From NCBI GenBank assembly GCA_032622095.1, contig CP136069.1, forward strand, positions 155,235,043 through 155,299,042: a stretch of 64,000 bases of DNA, written 5' to 3'. Below the pieces are notes generated by a model. That model did no database searches, was not told the origin of the DNA, and saw only the letters and a list, made by a program, of their open reading frames with translations. The translations under genes and the position numbers were made by a program. Source of the stretch: Siphonodentalium dalli. Taxonomy: Eukaryota > Mollusca > Scaphopoda > Gadilida > Siphonodentaliidae. Numbering within the stretch: the stretch's first letter is position 1; the number at the start of each line of letters is the position of its first letter. This document shows positions 41,096 to 50,245 of this stretch, in pieces.

Positions 41096-41915
41096 TGGGT
41101 ATCCCATACATGAAATGCCGTATCTATATGCTATAGCGCGTATATCCTACAGGTCTGGGTGAACCACCGATCAATCAATAACAGCCCGATCGGGCTAAAG
41201 TAGACCGATCAGTCTAAAATAGACCGATCGTTCTTTCACAGCCAGCTTGAATCTTGGATAAAGGGAGTAGGCCTACTCTAAATTGTTCTTTCAAGTGAAA
41301 TAGGCCTCCCATACATGAAACGCCTTATCTATATACTATAGCGCGCATACCCTACATGTCTGGGTGAACCACCGATCAATCAATAATAGCCCGATCGGGC
41401 TAAAATAGACCGATCGGGCTAAAATAGACCAATCAGTCTTTCACAGCCAGCCTGAATCTTGGATAAAGGGAGTAGGCCTACTATAAATTGTTCTTTCAAG
41501 TGAAATAGGCCTCCCATACATGAAACGCCTTATCTATATACTATAGCGCGCATACCCTACAGGTCTGGGTGAACCACCGATCAATCAATAATAGCCCGAT
41601 CGGGCTAAAATAGACCGATCGGGCTAAACTGACCGATCGGTCTTTCACAGCCAGCCTGAATCTTGGATAAAGGGAGTAAGCCTACTATAAATTGTTCTTT
41701 CAAGTGAAATAGGCCTCCCATACATAAAACGCCTTATCTATATATCCTATAGTGCGCATATCCTACAGGTCTGGGTGAACCACCGATCAATCAATAATAG
41801 CCCGATCGGGCTAAAATATACCGATCGGGCTAAAATAATCCCATCGGTCTTTCACAGCCAGCATGAATCTTGGATAAAGGGAGTAGGCCTACTCTAAATT
41901 GTTCTTTCAAGTTAC
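41096..41915. repeat. ~205-bp tandem array, four copies, with CCCGATCGGG palindromes
   Basis: Units contain 'gaaccaccgatcaatcaata' at 41163, 41367, 41573 and 41777, then one to three 'agcccgatcgggctaaaata' motifs and 'cttggataaagggagtaggc'. Each motif is a self-complementary site. Located inside the Polinton. Confidence 0.93.
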
Positions 41916-42177
41916 AACCATTTTTTTGTAAAAAAAATTATTCTTATTCATTTTGAAACTAATGAAAGACAATTTTGAAACTAATGAAAGACAATGTATA
42001 ATTTTTTGCTGGTATATTCATCATAAATTTGAACAAATCTTCAAGCAAACAAAATTTCAATATTCAAGAAATCTCTTACAACAGTGTCAGGAAGACCAAT
42101 CGATCTAGCTCAGCACGATTGGTCTATTGTGATGTCAAATATTATTGAAATATTGCTTATAATTTACATTTACAGAA

Positions 42178-42285
42178 GTCAATAATTCGCATGCAGATAA
42201 CTTCACCTTGTATTCGGCCAAATATGTTGACGTTAGATTAGAAGGCAGAATTCCCAGATTTGTTTATTATGGTGAACCTGGATAA
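42178..42285 (+). CDS. Short coding-like fragment, unknown
   Basis: Open for about 35 codons: NNSHADNFTLYSAKYVDVRL, then EGRIPRFVYYGEPG and TAA at 42283. The composition is strikingly protein-like for this AT-rich region, and a polypyrimidine/CAG acceptor-like site ('catttacag') lies just before. It could be the remains of a Polinton gene. No family assigned. Confidence 0.3.
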   Translation, partial: VNNSHADNFTLYSAKYVDVRLEGRIPRFVYYGEPG

Positions 42286-42875
42286 TTTCGGAGGTGTGCC
42301 AATCGTCTTTAGCACACTGTGAATACGTACTCATTCTCTCCTAAATTTGCAAAAATTCCATGTATATATATAAATATATATACAGAGTGTGAAAACTTTG
42401 TTAGTTGCCAAATAATTGTCGACATTTTACTTAGAAAACTTGAATGCAAAAACTATGATAGGCCCCCTATTATTTTTTTTATTTTTTTTCTCTTTTTGTT
42501 GAATCTACTTTCGTTATCGACATGCCGGCCTTTGTTTTGGCTGTTCTCCCAGTCGTGCGTGCCAGCCGATCGTCGTTATTCGGGTGGTTCCGATTTCCTC
42601 CGAATATAATTCCATGAGACTCCGCGCGCTGATTCGCTCCGAAAATGTGTTTGTATCTGAGAAGATTTCTTACTCTGATCGCAGTTTTCAACAATTTAAT
42701 ACAGGGCGAGTACCGCACTAATAATATGCCACATTGGGGTTTTATTTCTAGTTTTTTATGACCTTTCTTGTGGTATATCGGGCACAGTTCTGTCTGACAT
42801 CAAATATATGCCCACCGGGAGTGAAGCTAATGACTTTAAGGCATCTTCTGATTCTGAAGACATAATTCTCACAAC
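42286..42875. other. Polinton interior, no feature supported
   Basis: T-rich stretch (about 42470-42500) and chance ORFs on both strands. No recognisable domain. Confidence 0.35.
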
Positions 42876-43775
42876 ATGGAAGCTGAAAGGCAAATTTATT
42901 GGAGTTTGAGTTACGTTATGATTAGGGAAAAATTAGAGAGCTTTGATGATATGGATGAAACAGTATATAAAAATGCTTTTGAATACATTTTCCCGAAAGA
43001 TTCGATTAATATGAATATGCTCAAAGACGTGAATGTCGCTAACTTCAACAGTTTTTTTGAAAATGAGTTACCAGGATTTTTATCTGATGATTACTTGCAC
43101 AGACGATTATCTACCGTGTGTAATTGGTTTGAAATATTAACATATATATTATCATCTCGCTTAGACCGTTGGACTTGGTTTACACTGCCTAATATATGTA
43201 CAGATTTCATGATTATTACCGGAGTTGAGATATCGGAGAATTTAGCATTATTACCAACTTATATAATGAATAATAGAAATTGATTTTGTGACGTTTTAAA
43301 TGTTTTGAGATTTTCTGAACCAGTCCATGATATTTTGATAGAAAATACGAATGATGCTTACTATATTCGGAATTGGAAGGATTGTACTATAGCTGATAAT
43401 GTTGCCAGTATATGTTTAAATTGTTCGTGTATAGACGATGCTATAAAGAAATGTCAAGATACTTTCTGTGATGATCCGATTAAGGAGCAAATAGCTTTAA
43501 CACATTTGCCTGCATGTTATTTTAAATCCAGTTTGAGCGAGAGCAATTATTTATATATATCTCATAATTTTACTTGGGTGCCTACTGTTCAAGATAAACA
43601 GATAATTGCGAAAATTATTCTTGATAAATGTTCAGAAATGTTTTCTAATTATTATGGCGAAGCATGTTTGGATGAAACTTTTGATTTTGCTCGTTATTTC
43701 GATAAATGCTTTGATATATTTGCGAATATGCTTACAAATTTGTGCAGGAAAATAATTTTGAGTATCCAAATTTAG
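42876..43775 (+). pseudogene. Unknown ~300-codon Polinton gene with one in-frame TGA
   Basis: ATG at 42876 (MEAERQIYWSLSYVMIREKL). The frame is open to TGA at 43281-43283 and continues in the same frame to TAG at 43773-43775. The two halves are one gene interrupted by a single stop. The protein is mostly helical, acidic and Cys-containing (ICLNCSCID, CQDTFCDD), with no transmembrane segment or known catalytic motif. Position in the right half of the Polinton, opposite in strand to PolB and ATPase, suggests an accessory gene. I do not recognise the family. The stop may be a mutation or, less likely, read through. Confidence 0.6.
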
Positions 43776-44120
43776 CAAAATTACGAGATCATTAGGATAG
43801 AATTGATTGGTGTCGTTTAAAGTTGGATTTTTTCATAATAATAGATAATATGAGACACGATTTGTACATCATTTTAGGAAACACGTTGATTTAATTAGCA
43901 ACGTGTTAAATTGCGATGTGATTATAATCATAAATTATCGCATTTGCGTTATGAAAATTGGTATTGGACCAATGATAGACTTTTAATATTGAGAGGTGTG
44001 TTAATTTTTTCATGGAGGGCTGTATTAGATCTATTTCGTGTAATAATTTTGTGTGTACACTTAGACCTTATACGACGGTCACCTGCAGGAGGTTTATATA
44101 TAACAATGCAAGACGGAACT
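43776..44120. other. Polinton interior after the unknown gene
   Basis: Short open pieces on the plus strand could be frameshifted remains of the preceding gene. Nothing firm. Confidence 0.3.
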
Positions 44121-44260
44121 CTGATATATATATATATATATATCTCTTTATTTCCTCCATTCACGGAGAGTTATGAATAATATAAATTGACAAAAGGAAA
44201 TTCAAATAATACAAGAACAATAAACATATATACAGTGGACATAACAACAAAGAATAGTCG
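44120..44260 (-). mobile_element. 3' end of a non-LTR retrotransposon
   Basis: (AT)n followed by 'ctctttatttcctccattca' 'cggagagtt' on the plus strand parallels the 3' end of the element at 11259 ('atatatatctttattgacct' 'ccataactgaagagttta'). It is probably a severely 5'-truncated minus-strand copy. Confidence 0.5.
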
Positions 44261-44544
44261 CTAAGAGTTCAGCAAGCATACACACACACGCATACACCCA
44301 TGTATATATTGATACGAACAGACACCCATCGTACATACTCGCACGCCATCATACATGCAAATCCCACACTAATACATGCATGCACACATACATATCCATA
44401 CTCGCACACAGACATATATTCATACACGCATAAAACATACATGCAATACATATACATGTGCCCACATGCCACGGTGCCACATACATATATATACACATAT
44501 ACATATATATACATATATATATATATATAAATATATATATACAT

Positions 44545-44588
<44 letters not shown>

Positions 44589-44790
44589 ACACACATACAC
44601 ATATATATACATATACATATATATATATATAAACAGCGCGCAAACATACATACATACATCGCACAGACGCATGGTCCATCGCCCGCACACACCCACACAC
44701 ACACCCTCACACCCCCCTCTCTCTCTCTCTCTCTCTCTCGCACACACACCCTCACACACCCTCACACACCCTCACAGCCGACCACCCGCA
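44261..44790. repeat. Complex (CA)n/(TA)n/(CATA)n/(CT)n microsatellite
   Basis: Long mixed dinucleotide and tetranucleotide runs. The overlapping long ORFs here (IYIYIY-, THTHT-type) are artefacts. Confidence 0.95.
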
Positions 44791-46157
44791 GGCTATAGCG
44801 TATAAACATAAGCACATATACACAGCTTAAATACTGGAGTCTGCTGACACACAGATAGGTAGACAGTTATACTAATTGACTGTATGTATACAGATGCATA
44901 TATGCATATACAATGTATGGTTCATGAACATGAAATAATATTTAGACACATGTATTAGATTTTGTACTATGCAATGAAGGTTATGTTGAGTTTCTTAGCT
45001 GTTGTTATTATAACTTAAAGGCACGTGCGGCCTTAATTGTCGAAAATATTCATTTTTGTTCCAAACACCGTAAACAGAAAAACAGTAAAACGCATACAGC
45101 TCCGTTCACATATACCATGACCATCGCGTAAACAGCATGTTATCATAGAGACCTACTATATTTTACCTAAGAAGAGACTGATTGTGTTACAGAAGACAGC
45201 ACAATGCTACTGGCTAATCACACACAAATGGCATTAACGCTCTTTATTAGTTCCATATCAGGTATTCACCAACAAAGAACGCTCTTTATGTTTACCATCA
45301 TAATATAAACAAACACCAGAAAAGTAACTTTTTATGCCTTTGTTTACATAACAATGGTCAAACATATGACCATAACGTACTGTTTATGTGATATTTCTTA
45401 TTTGTATACGGACAAAGTCTATCTACATTTTGATGTTCTTTCTGTTTGTGGCGGTTTTTGACGGGTGGAGATATTTTCACAGGATACCCACCGCCAAGGC
45501 CAACCGTGTCTTTAACGTCCGCGTTGTCGATTAGACTTGTCTGAATTGTGTGATAAGCATGCCACAGGCAATATGTGCTACAGATCATGCAAAAAAATAG
45601 ATGAAATTTAATTTGAAAGGTTTAAGAGATAATAGTTGTTTAAAAATTACATCAGCTTGCAACTATTACAATTCTAGCGTTTGAAATTTACCAGTTTGCG
45701 ATTAAATGCTGATTATAAGACGAAAAATAAAAATATTTAAATAAAAAATTGACTTACCTTTTAAATCTGTAATTCTTTAAAGCGTGCACCTTAATAAATG
45801 CTTTAATTCTATTCAGCTTATATAGAGATGGACTTGGCGCCATTAATTCTATCTAGTTCTATTTTAGGTAATTTAAACATTAAATTTGTCAGATATTAAT
45901 GTGTCCTAGTTTTTTGTAACGTTGATGAAATACTCAGGTGTTGTTTATATGAAACTATGTTGTTGTTTAAAAACATATCGATAATCATTTCATTGAAATG
46001 GTTATTGGTAACTATGTAAGATATTCTGTTAATATCTTTTATGATAATAATTAATGACATTTTTTGTTATTGCTGTCTTGACATGACAGCTTGATGTCAT
46101 ATATAAATTATGTGGTATTTAACTGGATAAATGAATTGCTTTTCGTTTACTTTATAA
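44791..46157. other. Polinton interior, dispersed-repeat fragment
   Basis: About 45350-45520 resembles 58650-58800 ('ttgtttacataacaa', 'ttcttt(c/a)tgtt(t/-)(g/a)tggcggt', 'gccaaggccaaccgtgtct') and the short stretch 27575-27610. Two 'acgctcttta' motifs lie at 45237 and 45279. No gene recognised. Confidence 0.5.
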
Positions 46158-46412
46158 GTGTTTGTTGGAGTTTGGGTATCGTTTGCTTACAATTTTTTCG
46201 CGAAATTTAAACTCGGAATTATGGAACCTTATTATTTAGCATTTTCACAAATTATAAGAATTATTCATGTTGTGAATGTTATTCGCGTTGAATACGAGTT
46301 TAAACAGCAGCGGTTGCAATCTTATAGGCGAGAATTTGTAGACGCTTGGGTACGCTACTGTGGCGGGGATTTGACTGCGGACACCATTTTGGATAGTTTT
46401 TTGAAAAATTAA
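46158..46412 (+). CDS. Small Polinton ORF (84 or 63 aa), unknown
   Basis: Open from ATG 46158. An in-frame ATG at 46221 (MEPYYLAFSQIIRIIHVVNV) begins the more polar, protein-like part. It ends YCGGDLTADTILDSFLKN. If the first ATG is used it adds a hydrophobic N-terminus (GVWVSFAYNFFAKF). A basic/acidic helical middle (YEFKQQRLQSYRREFVDAW) suggests a real protein. No family recognised. Confidence 0.45.
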   Translation: MFVGVWVSFAYNFFAKFKLGIMEPYYLAFSQIIRIIHVVNVIRVEYEFKQQRLQSYRREFVDAWVRYCGGDLTADTILDSFLKN

Positions 46413-46521
46413 ATTACGAGCTTTACGATAAATATTTTATATTTAAATATACATTGATTACTATTGTTTATAGATATATATATATATTTCAGTTGAATGT
46501 TCTTGTCTATCCGATTTAAGG

Positions 46522-46758
46522 ATGAAAACCTTTCGTCTTTCTTGCCTACTGATACAGAACGCTGCTGGGTGGATTTCATTGTCTGACCCATTAATACCTG
46601 ATGGGACTTTAGTGAACAATGAAAGACATTCAGCAAATAGGATCAGAAGACGGTATAGACCATACAACGTACACCACAGGCGACGAAACGCTTCATCTAC
46701 GGATGAGCAGACATCAAGTGACGACATTACACCAAGCAATTCACCCGTAGAGGAATAA
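46522..46758 (+). CDS. Small basic Polinton ORF (78 aa), unknown
   Basis: It starts MKTFRLSCLLIQNAAGWISL. A strongly basic middle (RIRRRYRPYNVHHRRR) is followed by a Ser/Thr/acidic tail ending TPSNSPVEE. It stops 44 bases before the right TIR. Small basic proteins are common in DNA viruses as DNA-condensing or nuclear proteins; that role here is a guess. An acceptor-like 'atatttcag' at about 46492 could join it to an upstream exon. Confidence 0.45.
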   Translation: MKTFRLSCLLIQNAAGWISLSDPLIPDGTLVNNERHSANRIRRRYRPYNVHHRRRNASSTDEQTSSDDITPSNSPVEE

Positions 46759-46801
46759 TGTATTTATATATTTTATTGTTATTTTTGTTTGTTTGTATTA
46801 A

Positions 46802-47593
46802 TAATCATTAAAGGAACTAAGTGTCGGGTTCCACATTTCGATTTCTACGAGACTCTGTAATATCGAGTTTTATGAGATTGAATCGTGTTTCCTACAAATC
46901 TACATGAAATGAGAAGAAAATTCCGCCGCTAAAAAAAATTTCCATGTGGTTTTTTTTACATGCACGGGGTTATTCACTAGGGAATAATTCATATCATTTA
47001 ACATCATCTCAGGATAACAGTATTATTTCACTAACCTATAATAACTATACCTACTAACTATATGCCTATAAATAGTTACATATCACTACATGTATTTAAT
47101 CGGGCGTACTAAAATATTGGCTATGCCTTCAACTAGTTAGTCTGACTATAACATCTGCCTAGAAATATTTTGCCTGACTATACCATTTGAATTAAACATA
47201 CATCATTACCTAACATAAAATAGGTAGTATTGTAGCTTGGCTGTGCTTTTAAAGTAGTTACTATTTAGTATGACTATAAGATCTGCCTTGTAAAACAGCT
47301 CATTTTTGATACACCTATATAAATTAGTCGTTATTGTAACGTTTACATTCGTTAAATACTATTTACGAAATCCCATGGGGGTGGGGATTATCAGACGACG
47401 ACTACACCTATATAAATTAGTCGGTAATGTATCGTTTAACATTCGATAAGTAGTATTTATGAAATCCCGTGGGGGTGGGGATTCTCAATGACGACCACAC
47501 CCTAAGGAAATTAGTTTATAATGTAACGTTTAACATTTTCCTTGTCCCCCTCACTTATATATGACAGAGATAATGCCTCCACTTAATACTACT
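46802..47593 (-). repeat. Polinton right terminal inverted repeat
   Basis: Inverted partner of 28734-29530, about 792 bases. It starts 'aataatcattaaaggaact' and ends 'cctccacttaatactact'. It is followed by TTTATC (47594-47599), the second target-site copy. Confidence 0.95.
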
Positions 47594-47820
47594 TTTATCA
47601 ACATTTTGTTCAATGAAATTTTGCCGGTTTGTCAATTTGGTCCGAGACAGTCTTCTCGTCGACCTTTTACTGTGCCACTAAAAAGTATCGGTGGTGAAAA
47701 ATAATGGATTTAAAAATCGATATTTGATCACTCTGAACTTTGATGGGTGGGTTCCTCGACTCGAATCAAATATTTTTTGACACCGAAGCCTAAGAAATAG
47801 TAGTTGTGCGAGCGTTAATT
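47594..47820. repeat. Right part of the dispersed repeat that received the Polinton
   Basis: Reverse complement matches about 5336-5538 (for example 'atcaacattttgttcaatga', 'gggttcctcgactcgaatca'). It continues the repeat interrupted after 28733. Confidence 0.85.
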
Positions 47821-47834
47821 CGGTCTATGCATCT

Positions 47835-48505
47835 TTAAGCGCAATTAGGAATCACTAATTGCGCTTAAGCGCAGTAATGGAAGATCTAATTGCGCTTAAG
47901 CGCAATAAGGAAATATCTAATTTCGCTTAAGCGCATATAATTATTGTGTTTGAGCGCAATAAAGCATATCTTATTGATCTTAAGCAGAAAAAGGAATCTC
48001 TAATTGCACTTTAAAAGCGCAATAAGGAATATTCTTATTGCGCTTAAGTTCAATAAGAGTTAATTGGGTTTAAGTGGAAATAAAAATATTCCTTACTACG
48101 CTTAAGCATAATTAGTCACATTACATAAACACCCTGTAATTCAAATGGCTGCCCATGGTGCAATGGTTGGAGTTTATTGGTGATCTGCATGCATGGTGAC
48201 TGTCCACGCGTAGGCCTATTCGGTTTCTACTCTTTCCACAGAGGGGTTATCTCATGCTGGAGATATTAATTTCGCTGAAGCGCAATAAGAATGAGGAGCC
48301 AGAGATGTAATTGCGCTTAGGTGCAATAAGAAATGTCTTATTTCGCAGTCCCTATAATTGCGCTTAAGCGCAATAAGGAAAATTCCAATTGAGCTTAAGC
48401 ACAATAAGAGAAAATCTTATTGCTCTTATACGATCAATAAGGAATCTCTAATTGCGTTAAAGCGCAATAAGGAATATTCTTATTGCACTTAAGCGCAATT
48501 CAGTC
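47835..48505. repeat. Array of ATTGCGCTTAAGCGCAAT palindromes
   Basis: About twenty exact or one-to-three-mismatch copies of a 16-18-bp palindrome, spaced roughly 25-40 bases in two clusters (about 47835-48115 and 48265-48495). Clear ones are near 47862, 47889 and 48357. The same motif occurs inside the Polinton near 40408 and 40443. Confidence 0.9.
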
Positions 48506-49317
48506 TAGAGTTCATTCGGCAAAACAATCGCCTGACAGAAATAATTGTAAATCGAAATCACGAAACAGCATATAATAAAAAAGGAAACCTACTGCTTTTG
48601 ACTGAACACATTATATCATTTGTGGGTACATGTACACGGAAATCATAAATTTTCCAATCGGTATCTGCTTGTACCCGTTCATGATAATTCTCGTTTTCAG
48701 TCAAAAACCATAGTTATCATTTCGTATCATCGTTGATTATTTGCCCTGTTAGTCGATATATATCGTACTGACCATTAGCTTTACGTCGCTCGCACAATTT
48801 CGAAGTAAAATGTGCGACTTCCGGCGCGAAACTGACGTAGGAAAGTTTTCAACGACGAATACTGATTATATCAGGAAAATGAAGACATTGATAACATTTT
48901 ATAACATTATCCGAAAATGTACTGCATAAAGAGTCTGTATGCATGCCCCTTTAATACTTTCGTCATTACGTCGAAGACAAAAGCTAAGGGCCGTCATATG
49001 GAGACGTTTATCGTATTTCTAGTCGAAATCTAAAGAGCATTGCTCGGGCGACAATTGAACTTACTCGGGCGACAACGGAACATACTGGGCGGAAATCACC
49101 GATTACAGCATTTTGCTGGCCTTTAAGGCAACATAATTATAGGGGAACATGTCCCGGTTGAAGCTAGAGGTAAACATTAACATGATATGTTATTAAACTT
49201 GCATTATATCTGTGTTTTTAAGTTTTTCGGCTGGTAAATTTGAAATTTGCTCGGTCGACAAGCGGAAAAACTCACAACGGAATCGGAATTTGAATTCAAC
49301 CCAAAAAAATATTTTAT
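48506..49317. other. Intergenic, nothing recognised
   Basis: No gene or clear repeat. About 48990-49090 has a short duplication of 'tcgggcgacaa'. Confidence 0.4.
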
Positions 49318-49398
49318 TTTTTTTATTTATTAGGGCCGATTTTACAGACCGTAAATTAGGGACGACGAGATCGGCCCCTGGCACTGAAAGGGTTAATA
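49318..49398. mobile_element. Right-end fragment of MITE B family
   Basis: 'agggccgattttacagaccg' through 'cctggcactgaaagggttaa' is nearly identical to 23333-23398. No left end of the same element was located nearby with confidence. Confidence 0.85.
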
Positions 49399-50084
49399 CT
49401 AAAAGATAGCAGAAATGGGATGCATGGATAATAAGCAGCGTATTTTGATAGAATAATATGCTGCATAAAACTAATCTCTATACCAGGGTTGTCTGTCTTA
49501 CACAGAATAAAATGTTGTCTGCTATTAAATAATCTAATATTATTGATATCACCGACTTAATGTGCGAAGCATGCACCTCGTATGGTATAAGGGTGCGTTC
49601 ACATTGGTGTACAATTTTACACGCATACCAGTGTCAACGGGTATATATAGAAATGCGTACAGAAAGAAAACGGTATTCGTTCGTGTGAGCAAAAATCGTA
49701 TCCGTTATAAGGCACGATCAACACCGAGGCATTGCGACAGGCAAATCGGATTTGATTAATCGGTACTTGGGCTTGGTGTATATGTGCTTAATCTTAGTTT
49801 GTTCAACCCACATATTCAAGCTATTCCATGGCATCAGATGGTTCGTGTAGGTTATCATATTTAAGAAGTTGGTATATGGCTGAGCAAACATCTGGGACGA
49901 TTTTGCATATTGTTTCAGAAATGAGAAACTCGGTTCGCAACCAGACGCCAAGAATCGCAGAGTGACACACATTTTTTTGATACGGCTTCAACGCTTTCTG
50001 GAATTGTGCGTCGTGTTTCATGCTTCTCGCAGACTCGGCTCTACTCGACTGAATATATGAACAACTGTGCTGATACGGCACTAG
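49399..50084. other. Intergenic, nothing recognised
   Basis: Overlapping ORFs on both strands without domains. No repeat identified. Confidence 0.35.
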
Positions 50085-50245
50085 GGACGTGGCACCTCCA
50101 ATTTTGATTTTTTTTTTCAACAGTTGGAAATTTCATACCAACACTATATATGTTGAAATTGTTCTCGTAGTTTAAAGCTCGTGGAATTGGTCTGGTTCAA
50201 GGGGAGGGGTGCAGTTGGAAATTCCAATATGGACCCCCCCCGCAA
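50085..50245. repeat. Fragment of the 'gttggaaatttccaac' repeat family
   Basis: It has 'gggacgtggc', 'caacagttggaaatttcata' and 'cagttggaaattccaatatg', matching parts of 53198-54275 and 32060-32760. Another fragment is at 60438-60505. Confidence 0.65.

Larger units (their letters stand above)
28734..47593. mobile_element. Polinton/Maverick element, 18.9 kb, complete termini, decayed genes
   Basis: Termini are AGTAGTATTAAGTGGAGG and its exact complement, giving the AG...CT ends of the class. TTTATC flanks both sides as a 6-bp target-site duplication, the length known for Polintons. TIRs are about 795 bp. Minus-strand genes, in transcription order: DNA polymerase B, FtsK/HerA-like packaging ATPase, a small hydrophobic-tailed protein and a conserved 'MVLVP'-start protein. 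Plus-strand ORFs of unknown function lie in the right half. All recognised core genes are broken. I found no rve integrase, cysteine protease or capsid genes, so this copy looks non-autonomous. Confidence 0.93.

Noticed and set aside
42319-42718. ORFs of 79-96 aa
   Set aside because: Low-complexity Phe/Leu runs or antisense; no domain or conserved pattern seen.
42876-43283. Bcl-2-like apoptosis inhibitor carried by the Polinton
   Set aside because: NWFEILTYIL recalls a BH1-type NWGR helix and some related elements carry such genes, but the glycine and other BH motifs are not seen; too weak to call.
44269-44805. Several ORFs over 100 aa on both strands
   Set aside because: All are microsatellite translations ([12 protein letters not shown]).
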